Below, piece after piece: positions 24,987-34,000 of a stretch of 36,959 nucleotides of DNA. This DNA comes from Bacteroidota bacterium (lineage in GTDB: Bacteria > Bacteroidota > Bacteroidia > Flavobacteriales_F > PHOS-HE28). Made by a program: the position numbers and the translations under genes. Below the pieces are notes generated by a model. It was not told the origin of the DNA, made no database searches, and saw only the letters and a program-made list of their open reading frames with translations. The stretch's first letter is position 1; each line of letters starts with the position of its first letter. Location of the stretch: contig JAFDZG010000246.1 in NCBI GenBank assembly GCA_018267065.1, forward strand, positions 1 through 36,959, in the 5' to 3' direction.

Positions 24987-26372
24987 TCACTCCCCGGCGC
25001 GCTCCCAGTCAATTTTCCGGCTCAGGGCCATTACAATGGCCAGGACAATGAACAATCCGATGCTGCCGATCAGCAGGGCGTAGTCTTCCTGGTTGATCAC
25101 CGTGAACATGAAACCGAAGACCAGCAACATCACCAACGCGAGCAATTGCGTGGCCTTCACCTCGCGGAACACGCTTCGTGCGTAAAACACCACCAGCCCG
25201 ATCACGGCCAGCGCGGATGCCACGTACGCCTTGCTGAACCCGATGTGTTCGCTGAGCGCAATGAGCAAGGTGTAGAACACGCAAAGTGCAAACCCGACCA
25301 AGAGGTACTGGATGGGATGGATCCGCAGCTTTTGCAGCACTTCCACGAAAAAGAACACCAGGAACACCATCACGATCAACATGGCGCCATACTTGGTGGC
25401 GCGCGTGCTTTTCATGTATTCATCCACCGGAAGGATCAAGTCCGCGCCGAAGGAACTCGCCTGGAGTTCATCCCCCCGGCTGCCCGTGAATTCCTGCGGA
25501 TAAGGGCGGTTGAGGTGAAGTACTGTCCAGCGGGCGCTGAACCCGCTTGCATCCACTTTGGAACTATCCGGCAGAAATGCGCCCTGAAAGCTGGGGTCCG
25601 GCCAGCTGGAATGCACCGTGGCAGTGGTTGTGCGCCCCGTGGGCACCACGCGGATGCTCCCGCTGCCGTTAAGGTCCAGCGCTATGCCCAGCTTGATGGG
25701 CGCATGCACCGCCGCACTGTCCATGGGGAACGCAACGCTGATGCCGGAGGCCGCCATGTCCGTGCTTGGCAAGCCCGGTTCAAAGGCAAAATTCTTTCCT
25801 CCCACAGTTACGGCAACTTGCTCCTTGATGCTGCGCAGGTCCGAAATGCCCAAGCAGAGCACGGCTTCGTTCCAGCGCAGCGCGGAGGCCACCTCCGGCA
25901 AGCGGCCAGCCATGGCCGCGAATTCAGCATCCAGCTTGAACTTGCCTTTGTACACCACCACGTCATAGATCCCCCGGTGCCTCTTCTCCGGATCCAAGGA
26001 ACTGGACACGTTCAACATTTCCGGTAGGAAGTGGGCATATTGGGTTACATCGCGCAGTTCGCTCCTCCCATCGCCCAGATCTACCCGGACCGCAGCGCGG
26101 TATGGCACACTGATGTATGGCCCGGTGAGGGTTTGGCTGCCGCCCCAGCTGGCGCTCACGCCGTCCACCGCCTCTTGCTTGCGGCTTTCCCGCTCCCTGA
26201 TCAACTCCTGCACCATGGCCAAAGGGATCAGCAGGAGCAGCACCAGCACGGCCACCACAACCGCCCTGAAGGTCATGGAGCGCCGCAGCCAGCCCATGCG
26301 GTTGTTCTTCCCCGGCCCGGCGGTTGGCTCACCCGGTGCTGGCATGCTGCTTTCGTTGTTCTGATCGGTCAT
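24987..26372 (-). CDS. creD: CreD family inner-membrane protein
   Basis: A 461-residue protein starting at ATG 26372. One membrane helix near the N-terminus (about residues 35-55, RAVVVAVLVLLLLIPLAMV) precedes a large exoplasmic beta-rich domain. Five closely packed helices follow, containing the CreD signature HPIQYLLVGFALCVFYTLLIALSEH. The length fits E. coli CreD (about 450). In E. coli creD is controlled by the CreBC two-component system and affects envelope integrity and colicin tolerance. No creB or creC is near, so regulation here is unknown. The N-terminal 30 residues are polar and Pro/Gly-rich. Confidence 0.9.
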   Translation of the reverse strand: MTDQNNESSMPAPGEPTAGPGKNNRMGWLRRSMTFRAVVVAVLVLLLLIPLAMVQELIRERESRKQEAVDGVSASWGGSQTLTGPYISVPYRAAVRVDLGDGRSELRDVTQYAHFLPEMLNVSSSLDPEKRHRGIYDVVVYKGKFKLDAEFAAMAGRLPEVASALRWNEAVLCLGISDLRSIKEQVAVTVGGKNFAFEPGLPSTDMAASGISVAFPMDSAAVHAPIKLGIALDLNGSGSIRVVPTGRTTTATVHSSWPDPSFQGAFLPDSSKVDASGFSARWTVLHLNRPYPQEFTGSRGDELQASSFGADLILPVDEYMKSTRATKYGAMLIVMVFLVFFFVEVLQKLRIHPIQYLLVGFALCVFYTLLIALSEHIGFSKAYVASALAVIGLVVFYARSVFREVKATQLLALVMLLVFGFMFTVINQEDYALLIGSIGLFIVLAIVMALSRKIDWERAGE

Positions 26373-26503
26373 GGTGGTGGATCTTGGCAGGAATGAACGC
26401 AGTTCAAGCCTGCGAAGTATGGGACCTTGCACAAGCGCCCATGATACATTTTCACGACACTGCGTGTAAAAGCCTTTCTTTGCACCCCGCCAAGGAAAAA
26501 GTT

Positions 26504-26578
26504 CGGGGTGTAGCGCAGTCCGGTTAGCGTACCTGCTTTGGGAGCAGGGGGTCGCAGGTTCGAATCCTGCCACCCCGA
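26504..26578 (+). tRNA. tRNA-Pro (anticodon UGG)
   Basis: A full cloverleaf can be drawn. The acceptor stem is CGGGGTG/CACCCCG, the anticodon stem CCTGC/GCAGG with loop TTTGGGA giving anticodon TGG, and the T arm GCAGG-TTCGAAT-CCTGC. The discriminator is A; CCA is not encoded. A weak -7-like TTTCTTTG lies at 26475-26482. Confidence 0.96.
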
Positions 26579-26587
26579 CAAGGAAGG

Positions 26588-26624
26588 CAAAGGGTCGTCT
26601 CACAAGAGGCGGCCCTTTGTGTTT
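26588..26624 (+). terminator. Rho-independent terminator after tRNA-Pro
   Basis: A 14-bp stem (26588-26601 with 26606-26619, two G-U pairs) around the loop ACAA, followed by the T-rich TGTTTG. It lies ten bases after tRNA-Pro. Confidence 0.7.
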
Positions 26625-26662
26625 GCACTTCAACGGCGCGGCACCATAACCATGTACCGCCC

Positions 26663-26670
26663 TACTTTCG
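26663..26670 (+). promoter_or_regulatory. Weak -7 box upstream of tRNA-Arg
   Basis: TACTTTCG is one mismatch from TAnnTTTG. It is about 100 bases before tRNA-Arg, so a long 5' leader would need processing. Confidence 0.25.
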
Positions 26671-26766
26671 CGGCTTGTACCCTTGGCTTGATGGCCTGCG
26701 CGCAACGCACAAACAGGTTTTCGCTGCATCGGGCTGAGCCTCTTGGTTCATTGAAAGAATGCGTAC

Positions 26767-26840
<74 letters not shown>

Positions 26841-26858
26841 CAGTTTGAACCAGGCGGC

Positions 26859-26866
26859 TATATTTG
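26859..26866 (+). promoter_or_regulatory. Bacteroidota -7 box before tRNA-Ser (TATATTTG)
   Basis: An exact TAnnTTTG match ending 11 bases before tRNA-Ser. It lies mostly in the loop of a short GGCGGC/GCCGCC inverted repeat (26853-26858 and 26866-26871), so tRNA-Ser probably has its own promoter. Confidence 0.5.
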
Positions 26867-26877
26867 CCGCCCAATTC

Positions 26878-26969
<92 letters not shown>

Positions 26970-26971
26970 CC

Positions 26972-27001
26972 GAACAAGCCGCCCGAATGGGCGGCTTGTT
27001 C
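26972..27001 (+). terminator. Strong hairpin after tRNA-Ser
   Basis: A perfect 13-bp stem (26972-26984 with 26989-27001) around a GAAT loop, followed by ATTTCCC. It starts two bases after the tRNA CCA end, so it is a likely terminator, and it is the first of three overlapping inverted repeats. Confidence 0.6.
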
Positions 27002-27057
27002 ATTTCCCGGCCCACCACGAGCACAGCTTGCAAGGAGGGCCGGGAAATGAACAAGCC
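26993..27057. repeat. Perfect 21-bp inverted repeat overlapping its neighbours
   Basis: Arms 26993-27013 and 27037-27057 are exact reverse complements with a 23-base loop. The left arm reuses the right arm of the preceding hairpin, and the right arm reuses the left arm of the next. Confidence 0.85.
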
Positions 27058-27085
27058 CTCGGAGCGCTGCTCCGAGGGCTTGTTC
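27049..27085. repeat. Perfect 17-bp inverted repeat
   Basis: Arms 27049-27065 and 27069-27085 are exact reverse complements separated by GCT. The outer nine bases, GAACAAGCC/GGCTTGTTC, are the same as in the first hairpin of the cluster. Confidence 0.85.
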
Positions 27086-27163
27086 GGTGAAGCCTCCCCC
27101 TCCAGGGATGGCGCGCCTCGCGCAATCCCCCAAACAACCATTTGGGGTTCAATGGACTTCAAT

Positions 27164-27207
27164 GGACGGTGATGGTCACGGCTGCTTCGCCGTGTCCATC
27201 ACCGTCC
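27164..27207. repeat. Long hairpin with one mismatch
   Basis: GGACGGTGATGG (27164-27175) pairs with CCATCACCGTCC (27196-27207), and CACGGC (27177-27182) pairs with GCCGTG (27189-27194). A single T-T mismatch separates the two parts, and the loop is TGCTTC. It lies about 70 bases before the thiolase -7 box. Confidence 0.7.
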
Positions 27208-27276
27208 TTCCGGGGTCCATTCCGCCTGGGCTGCCGCTCACCAAGCAGCGGCACACACGCCCAGCATGCTGCTCCG

Positions 27277-27284
27277 TACCTTTG
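27277..27284 (+). promoter_or_regulatory. Bacteroidota -7 box of the thiolase gene (TACCTTTG)
   Basis: An exact TAnnTTTG match 25 bases before ATG 27310. No clear -33 TTTG is seen. Confidence 0.55.
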
Positions 27285-27309
27285 CGGCCCAATTCAAAAC
27301 CTCATTTCC

Positions 27310-28488
27310 ATGGCCCGTGAAGTTGTTATCGTTTCCGCAGTACGAACCCCCATCGGCTCCTTCGGGGGCGCGCTTTCCACCGTGCCCGCCACCGAGCTGG
27401 GAGCCACGGCCATCAAGGCCGCAGTGGAAAGAGCCGGTGTAAGGCCGGAAGATGTGAACGACGTGATCATGGGCTGCGTTTTGCAGGCCAACCTGGGCCA
27501 GGCACCTGCGCGCCAAGCCTCCAAGTTCGCCGGCCTGCCGGACGGAATCCCCGCCACCACCGTGAACAAGGTGTGCGCAAGCGGCATGAAGGCGATCATT
27601 TACGGCACGCAGGAAATCCTGCTCGGCGATGCCGACGTGGTGGTGTCCGGCGGCATGGAGAACATGAGCCGCGCACCCTACTATGTGGAGAATGGCCGCT
27701 ACGGCTACCGCTTCGGCGATGGCAAACTGATCGACGGCATCGGCAAGGACGGCCTCACCAACGTTTACGACCAGAAGGCCATGGGCGTGTGCGCAGACCT
27801 CTGTGCCACCGAGCAGAAGATCAGCCGCGAAGAACAGGATGCCTTCGCCATTGAAAGCTACACCCGCAGCGCCAATGCCTGGAAGGAAGGCCGCTTCAAG
27901 GAGGAAGTGGTGCCCGTTACCGTAAAGGGCCGCAAGGGCGATGTGGTAGTGGGCGAAGATGAAGAGTACAAGAACGTGGACTTCGCCAAGCTGAAAACCT
28001 TGAAACCCGTGTTCACCAAGGAAGGCAGCGTTACCGCAGGCAACGCCAGCACCATCAACGACGGTGCGGCGGCACTGGTGCTCATGAGCGCCGACAAGGC
28101 CAAAGCCCTCGGCTTGAAGCCGATCGCCAAGGTGCTGGGCTATGCCGATGCGGAGCAAGCCCCTGAGTGGTTCACCACCAGCCCGGCCAAAGCCGTGCCC
28201 ATCGCCGTGAAGAAGGCGGGGCTGAAAATGGCCGACATCGACCTGGTGGAATTGAACGAAGCCTTCTCGGTGGTGGGCATCGCGAACACCAACATGCTGG
28301 GCCTGGACCCCGCCAAGGTGAACGTGAACGGCGGGGCCGTAAGCCTGGGCCACCCGTTGGGCTGCAGCGGTGCGCGCATCATCGTAACGTTGGTGCATGC
28401 GCTGAAGGAGCGCGGCAAGAAGTATGGCGCGGCCGGCATCTGCAACGGAGGTGGCGGTGCCAGCGCGCTGGTGATCGAGGCACTTTGA
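27310..28488 (+). CDS. Acetyl-CoA C-acetyltransferase (thiolase)
   Basis: A 392-residue biosynthetic-type thiolase that condenses two acetyl-CoA to acetoacetyl-CoA, or cleaves it in reverse. ATG 27310 gives the family N-terminus REVVIVSAVRTPIGSFGG and the standard length. The catalytic residues fall at the classical positions: nucleophile Cys89 (VNKVCASGMKA), His348 (GHPLGCSGAR) and Cys378 (CNGGGGASA). ELNEAF with the conserved Asn is also present. A strong terminator follows the stop, so it is probably a single-gene unit. AtoB, PhaA and ThlA are all possible names; no neighbouring gene shows whether it serves fatty acid degradation, isoprenoid or amino acid pathways. Confidence 0.95.
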   Translation: MAREVVIVSAVRTPIGSFGGALSTVPATELGATAIKAAVERAGVRPEDVNDVIMGCVLQANLGQAPARQASKFAGLPDGIPATTVNKVCASGMKAIIYGTQEILLGDADVVVSGGMENMSRAPYYVENGRYGYRFGDGKLIDGIGKDGLTNVYDQKAMGVCADLCATEQKISREEQDAFAIESYTRSANAWKEGRFKEEVVPVTVKGRKGDVVVGEDEEYKNVDFAKLKTLKPVFTKEGSVTAGNASTINDGAAALVLMSADKAKALGLKPIAKVLGYADAEQAPEWFTTSPAKAVPIAVKKAGLKMADIDLVELNEAFSVVGIANTNMLGLDPAKVNVNGGAVSLGHPLGCSGARIIVTLVHALKERGKKYGAAGICNGGGGASALVIEAL

Positions 28489-28506
28489 TCCTGCCGGTAC
28501 ATTGCG

Positions 28507-28546
28507 ACGGGCCTGCGGAGCACATTCTCCACAGGCCCGTTTTCAT
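28507..28546 (+). terminator. Rho-independent terminator after the thiolase gene
   Basis: The stem pairs 28507-28515 with 28532-28540 (ACGGGCCTG/CAGGCCCGT) and, after one mismatch, GGAG with CTCC, around a CACATT loop. It is followed by TTTCATTT. Confidence 0.8.
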
Positions 28547-28627
28547 TTCCCGCCATCAACGGGGCGCCGCGCAAAACTTGGGGATGCGGCGTGTGCCGCC
28601 CCATCCGTCCCTGCACATTTTCGCCCC

Positions 28628-29392
28628 ATGAGTGAACAGGAAGCAGCGATCTGCCCGTTGAGCATCGTGCCGGTGCGCGCCGAGCCCAATGACAGGGCCG
28701 AACAGGTTACCCAATGGCTTTTTGGCGAAACTGCGGATGTGCTGGAACGCGCCGGCAAATGGGCCCGCCTGCGGTTCCACCATGATGATTATGAAGGCTG
28801 GGCGGACGTGAAGCAGATCGCGGCTGCCGGGGGGGAGGAAGCGAAGCCCGTTCGGTCCATTGAACAGTTCCTGCACATCAACACCGCATCAGGAGCGCTG
28901 CTGGTGCCGTTTGGCGCGGTATTGCCGGGCTATGCCGCAGGTGCTTTCCGCATTGGCCAGGAACGGCTCACCTTTCCCGGACGCACCACCGCCCAGCCCA
29001 ACGGCACCCCGGTGATGCGGATCCTCGCCTTGAAGGACCAGTGGCTGAACACGCCTTACCTCTGGGGCGGCCGCTCCCCTTTCGGCGTGGATTGCTCCGG
29101 CCTCACCCAAATGCTCTTCCTCGCCGGTGGCGTAAGCTTGAAACGCGATGCCTGGCAACAGGCGGAGCAAGGCACCTCCGTGGATTTCATCGACTTGGCC
29201 ACCACCGGCGACCTCGCTTTTTTCGACAACGATGAAGGCCGCATCATCCACGTGGGCATCATCCTTGAAAAGCACCGGATCCTGCATGCCTCGGGCCGCG
29301 TACGGATCGATACCTTGGACCACCAGGGCATCTTCAATGCTGAAGCGGGCTGCTATACCCATCGTTTGCGCACCATCAAGCGCATCGTGTAG
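28628..29392 (+). CDS. NlpC/P60 family cysteine peptidase with SH3-like domains
   Basis: A 254-residue peptidoglycan hydrolase of the NlpC/P60 family, which cuts between D-gamma-Glu and the diamino acid of the stem peptide. The catalytic triad is visible: Cys156 (FGVDCSGLTQ), His208 (IIHVGI) and His220 (ILHASG). The first 120 residues look like SH3-type domains (VPVRAEPNDRAEQVTQWLFGE, then KWARLRF and DYEGWAD). ATG 28628 is in a good position. No export signal is visible at this start, as in many Bacteroidota homologues, so a role in muropeptide recycling in the cytosol is possible. A CATTTTCG element ends four bases before the ATG. Confidence 0.9.
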   Translation: MSEQEAAICPLSIVPVRAEPNDRAEQVTQWLFGETADVLERAGKWARLRFHHDDYEGWADVKQIAAAGGEEAKPVRSIEQFLHINTASGALLVPFGAVLPGYAAGAFRIGQERLTFPGRTTAQPNGTPVMRILALKDQWLNTPYLWGGRSPFGVDCSGLTQMLFLAGGVSLKRDAWQQAEQGTSVDFIDLATTGDLAFFDNDEGRIIHVGIILEKHRILHASGRVRIDTLDHQGIFNAEAGCYTHRLRTIKRIV

Positions 29393-29415
29393 CCGCCATG
29401 ATCCCGGCACCGGGG

Positions 29416-29435
29416 CCAACTTCGCCCGAAGTTGG
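29416..29435. terminator. Short perfect hairpin between the NlpC and xseA genes
   Basis: CCAACTTC (29416-29423) and GAAGTTGG (29428-29435) form an 8-bp stem with a GCCC loop, 23 bases after the NlpC stop. No U-run follows, so it may be a weak terminator or an mRNA processing site. Confidence 0.4.
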
Positions 29436-29452
29436 TACACTTGCCCGTGCCG

Positions 29453-30835
29453 ATGGCGGAACGCAAAGTCTATACACTGAGCCAAATTGGCTCCGCGATC
29501 AAAAAGCGGATCGAGGAGGCCACGCACGGCGAAGCCTATTGGATCAAGGCGGAGATCGCCTCCATCCGCTGCACGCAGCACGCTTACCTGGAACTTGCCC
29601 AGCACCGGGACGGCGAGAAGGTCGCCGTGATGCGCGGCACCATTTGGTCCTCCTCCTTGCAGCAGATCCGCCATGCGCTTGGGGCTGAAAGCGGCAATAT
29701 CCTGAAGGACGGCGTGGAGATCCTCTTCCTGGCCAAACCACGCTATCATTTGGTATACGGACTGAGCCTGGCCATCGAGGAGATCGACCTGGACTTCAAC
29801 ATCAGCGGGATGGAGCGCCGTAAGCGCGAAACCATCGCCACGCTGAAAGCGGAGGGCCTTATCCACCGCAACCGGCTGCTGCCGCTGCCGATCGTGATCC
29901 AGCGCATCGCCTTGATCTCCTCTGCAGGCACCGCCGCCTACGCGGACCTGATGCAGCACCTGGAGAACAACGAGCACGGCTACCGCTTCCACGTGCAAGT
30001 CTTCAATGCGTCCGTGCAGGGCGACGCGGCTGCTGCCGAACTCCGCGCTGCCGTGTCCGCCATTGATCCACCATGCTTCGACGCCGTGGTGATCATTCGC
30101 GGAGGCGGCTCCAAGCTGGACCTTGAGCCCTTCAACGACCTGGAACTTGCACGCTTGGTGGCTACGTTGCCCATCCCCGTTCTTACCGGCATCGGCCATG
30201 AAGTGGACATTTCGGTGCTGGACCTGATCGCCAACAGCCCGCACAAAACGCCCACGGCAGCCGCGGACTTCATCGTGGACCGCATGCTCTATTTTGAAAC
30301 AGGCATGACCGGCATGCTGTCGGAGATCCACAACACCATGCTTGCCGCATTTTCCCGGCACAAGGAAACACTTGGCGCCTGGAGGGAGATGGCCACCATG
30401 CGGCCCGCTGCGCATTGCCGCGTGCAACGCGGTGCATTGCACACCTTCACCAGCCAGTTCACGCGCCTGATCACCGAAGAATTGAACGGGCAGGACAAAC
30501 TGCTGGACGGTTTCGGCCAAAGCCTGCTTGTCCTGCCCCGCCACAAACTGGCCCAGGTGGAAACAGCACGGGTCCGCGAAATGGCTTCCGCCCTTGCAGC
30601 CCGCGCCCAGCTGGGCATCCAGCATGTGATCGGCAAACTGGAGGGCATCGGCAACGCCGTGCACCTGCTTGCCCCGGAGCGGCTGCTGGAGCGCGGGTTC
30701 AGCATTGCACGGGCCGGGGGAAAGGCCATCAAGCACGCGGCGTTGCTGAAGCCCGGTGACGAAATTGAAACCACCTTTGCCAACGGAAGAACGTGGTCCA
30801 CCGTCAACAAGATCGAAGCCGATGGAAAAGGTTGA
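29453..30835 (+). CDS. xseA: Exodeoxyribonuclease VII large subunit
   Basis: A 460-residue catalytic subunit that degrades single-stranded DNA from both ends to oligonucleotides. ATG 29453 gives MAERKVYTLSQIGSAIKKRI, the start of the N-terminal OB-fold. The core contains RIALISSAGTAAYADL, the DAVVIIRGGGSKLDLEPFNDLELA loop and PVLTGIGHEVDISVLDLIA, all hallmarks of the XseA nuclease domain. It is followed by a long helical region and a C-terminal beta part (LLERGFSIARAGGKAIK). TTG 29432 is possible but less likely. It overlaps xseB by 14 bases. Confidence 0.95.
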   Translation: MAERKVYTLSQIGSAIKKRIEEATHGEAYWIKAEIASIRCTQHAYLELAQHRDGEKVAVMRGTIWSSSLQQIRHALGAESGNILKDGVEILFLAKPRYHLVYGLSLAIEEIDLDFNISGMERRKRETIATLKAEGLIHRNRLLPLPIVIQRIALISSAGTAAYADLMQHLENNEHGYRFHVQVFNASVQGDAAAAELRAAVSAIDPPCFDAVVIIRGGGSKLDLEPFNDLELARLVATLPIPVLTGIGHEVDISVLDLIANSPHKTPTAAADFIVDRMLYFETGMTGMLSEIHNTMLAAFSRHKETLGAWREMATMRPAAHCRVQRGALHTFTSQFTRLITEELNGQDKLLDGFGQSLLVLPRHKLAQVETARVREMASALAARAQLGIQHVIGKLEGIGNAVHLLAPERLLERGFSIARAGGKAIKHAALLKPGDEIETTFANGRTWSTVNKIEADGKG

Positions 30836-31028
30836 AGCGAAGCTCACCTATGAAAAGGCCTACGCCGAACTGGAGCAGATCATGCAGGACCTGCAGCAGG
30901 ACAAAATTTCCGTGGACGACCTTTCCGCCAAGGTGAAGCGTGCCGTTATGCTGATCACGTTCTGCAATGAAATGCTGCGCAGCACGGAAGCGGAAGTGGG
31001 CGCACTGGTGAAGAAACTTGGCCTCTGA
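30822..31028 (+). CDS. xseB: Exodeoxyribonuclease VII small subunit
   Basis: A 68-residue helical protein starting at ATG 30822 inside the end of xseA. The family pattern is clear: LTYEKAYAELEQIMQDLQQDKISVDDLSAKVKRA (read as two helices), then a third helix ending GALVKKLGL. XseB subunits coat the XseA helices in the holoenzyme. The 14-base overlap suggests translational coupling to hold subunit ratios. Its stop is 17 bases from that of the convergent T9SS gene. Confidence 0.93.
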   Translation: MEKVEAKLTYEKAYAELEQIMQDLQQDKISVDDLSAKVKRAVMLITFCNEMLRSTEAEVGALVKKLGL

Positions 31029-31045
31029 CCGGCACACACACCGGC

Positions 31046-34000
31046 TCAATGGCCTGAACCGACCAATTCAATGGTGCCGGCAAGGACTTCCACGGCAGCA
31101 TCCGCACTACGGACCGTGATCGAATAGAAGTATGTTCCATCGCTGCACGCAATTCCGGCGGGCGTGTGCCCGTCCCAGCCGCCATGCACCAGGTTCCCTT
31201 CATAAACCAGGTTTCCCCAGCGGTTCCAGACCCTCACGTCCAAGCCTTTGAAATTGCCGGTGGGCAGCCAAACATCATTGACCCCGTCCCCATTGGGGGA
31301 AAACACATTGGGCACCTCCAACCCGCACACCTCTTCACCCACCTGCACCATGGCTTGCACTGCACAGCCATGGAGATCCATGGCCTGTACGCTTACCGCA
31401 CCCGGTTCCGTAAGCACAATGGATGAACCGGTACCGCCCGTGGACCATTGAACATCACTGAATCCCGGGGGAAGTTGCAACGTCACACTTTCGCCGGCAC
31501 AGATCGCCGTATCCGCCGGGATCCCCGGAGCAACCGGTTCCAATATGGTTACAAACAGGGATGATGGCGGTCCATCGCATCCTTGCAAAAACGGCGTACA
31601 CACGTACGCGCCCATATCCGCCGCGGTGGTTGCGGGAATATTGATGCCGACACCTTGGAGCGATGCCGTCGGCGTGGTCCATTGAAATTGCACCAATCCA
31701 GTATCCTGGGCCATGATCTGCAAGGGCGTGCCCAAGCAAATACTGTCCGGTCCCGTCAAGACCGGTGCGCCGGGGCTTGGCAACACCTCCACCCAAACGC
31801 TGTCGGCCGGCCCCGTGCAGTTCCCTTCCGCCAACCGCACAATGAGCAGCATGCTGGTGCCCGGTGCAAACGACCAGGACTGGCCGTTGCCCAGCAGCGA
31901 ACCATCCACCGCGTACCAGTTTACTTGCCCGGTGCCGGAAGCGTGCACTACTGCCGTATCGCCGCCGCAAACCGTATCGCCGGTGGCAATGGGCGGGCCC
32001 GGAACAACCGCCTGTGTTACCTGCACGGCGGCTGATGTGTCAGTGCAGCCGAATGAGTTGGTCATCACCACGCTATATGTGCCCGGTTGGGAAACGACCA
32101 GGTCCGGGCCAACTTCCTGCCCCGGCAGCCAACTGTACGCATAAGCCCCGGTATCCGCTTGAAGCACGAGCGTATCACCGGGGCAAAGCACATACGGAGA
32201 GGGAGTGGAGATCGCCGCTTGGACCGCTCCGTTCTCCACCACAATGCCCAGAGTTGTGGTGATCCCACAGGAAGAAACTGAGCAAGTGTAGGTTCCCGGT
32301 TGATCCACCACCTGCAGCGGTGCGTTCCCACCCAAGGGTGCATCCCACACGATGGAAGCCCCAGGCGTGGCCAGCACTTGGATGGTGACCTGGTCATCCG
32401 GCCCGCACAGCGCCTGTGCCCCGTTCAGCGCTAGGAACGGCGTGCCGTACTGGCTGATGGTAATGCTGTTGCTGGTGAGGGGGCAACCCTGCACATCCAT
32501 GCCGAGAAAATACGTGCCCGGCGTGGCCGTGGTGAACGTGGTGCCCAAGCCGCTGATCGGCGGGAAGGGGCCGTACCACACCACATTGGTGCCTTGTGCG
32601 GTGGTGGTAATGGTTGCAGCAGCCCCGGGACATAGAATGCCATCGGGAGGTGAAACGGTGAGCACTGGTGGGTTGGGCGTGGGGATATACTGGAAGGCAG
32701 CCCCCGTAACGTTGCAGCCATTGCTGTCCACCGCCATGGCAGTGAGCAACAGATAACCCGGTGCCCACATCCGATAACCCATTGCCCCGTATGGAGCGCC
32801 ACCGGGTGAACTCCATGCCAAGGAATCACAGATGTTGCATGAGGCCGTGAAAATCACTGTATCGCCGCTGCATATCACCTCCGGTCCGGAAAATTGGACA
32901 GTAACGGGAACGGGGGCGAAGAACCTTATGTACACGCTGTCCACACCATGGACAAACAACGTATCACCGCACCCACCGTTATCTACCCGGACCACCACGT
33001 GAAAGACGCGCCAGCCTTCTGTAAGCACCAGTATGGCTCCGCCGCCTGGTCCATCCGTGTTCGGCAAATCCGGTTCAATTGGGGAAAGTGCGTAATGAAG
33101 GTTCAGGCCAGCAGGAATGTGCTCCACCGGGGCACCGTTCATGGTCCAAGATGGAACATAGTTGTAAGAAATGAACGGTTGAGGGCAAACATCGATGGTG
33201 TCGTTCTGGTCCGGATCCTGCGGAAACTGAACGACCATGGACATGCCCAGTCCGTCCAAGGAAACAAACGCATTATCTTCAACTTGTACTGCCTGACTTG
33301 AAACGCACCCGAAGGAATTCACATAGTTGCAATGATAAAATCCCGTAGTATCCAATAGCACCGAATCGTTGGTTACCGCCTGACCGGAGGGCGACTGCCA
33401 AATCACGGAACAATCAGAGGGAACATTGTTCGCCCACACCCATTGGGGTTGTGAGTTGCAGAGTCCGATGATACCCGGAAAGGATTCCTGCACGGATACT
33501 GCGGAATCACCGGAAATCACCGGTGTGGTCGGCGATGGATTGACATGCACCTGCACTGTATCTGCCCATTGCCAGCACCCGTTCAGCGCAGTGACTTGCG
33601 CCCAAAAGATATCTGAAGCCGTGATGGGAGGATGCCTGTAGTCTGGGCTTCCATCCGACCATGTTAAATCGGCGGCAGGACCGATGCTGTACAGGTAGGG
33701 CACCTTCACAACAGAAAAGGATGCGGTTGCATAAATTTCACCGAGAGGGCAGATGGCCAAGCTATCCAAGCAATCCGCGGGTACAGGCCCGGCTATAATG
33801 CACAAGTCACCTCTCTCAAGTACACAATCCCCGCCTTCACGGCGCCACCAATCATAGGGCCTTCTGCCCTGCACGTATCCGCGCGCCAGGAACCCGTCTT
33901 CGAAAGCCGAAGCAACAATGCCGGCATAAGAACCGTAGTTGGGGTCCCCGCAGTAACTCGTTGCATCATTTCCGTTCAGGGTCGTGGCCTCAGTGGAAAT

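Larger units (their letters stand above)
27086..27309. other. Gene-free stretch with further palindromes before the thiolase gene
   Basis: With 26970-27085 this makes about 340 bases without a gene. It holds a CCCCAAA/TTTGGGG hairpin (27128-27147), a short direct repeat CAATGGACTT/CAATGGACGG (about 27150-27169) and the interrupted 19-bp stem at 27164-27207. I see no convincing coding frame. Confidence 0.6.

Noticed and set aside
26972-27207. Insertion sequence or integrative element next to tRNA genes
   Set aside because: Inverted repeats are present but there is no transposase or integrase and no duplicated tRNA end; kept only as a repeat cluster.
28889-30847. 652-codon minus-strand frame across the NlpC and xseA genes
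   Set aside because: It spans two well-supported plus-strand genes and a terminator region, and has no family features.
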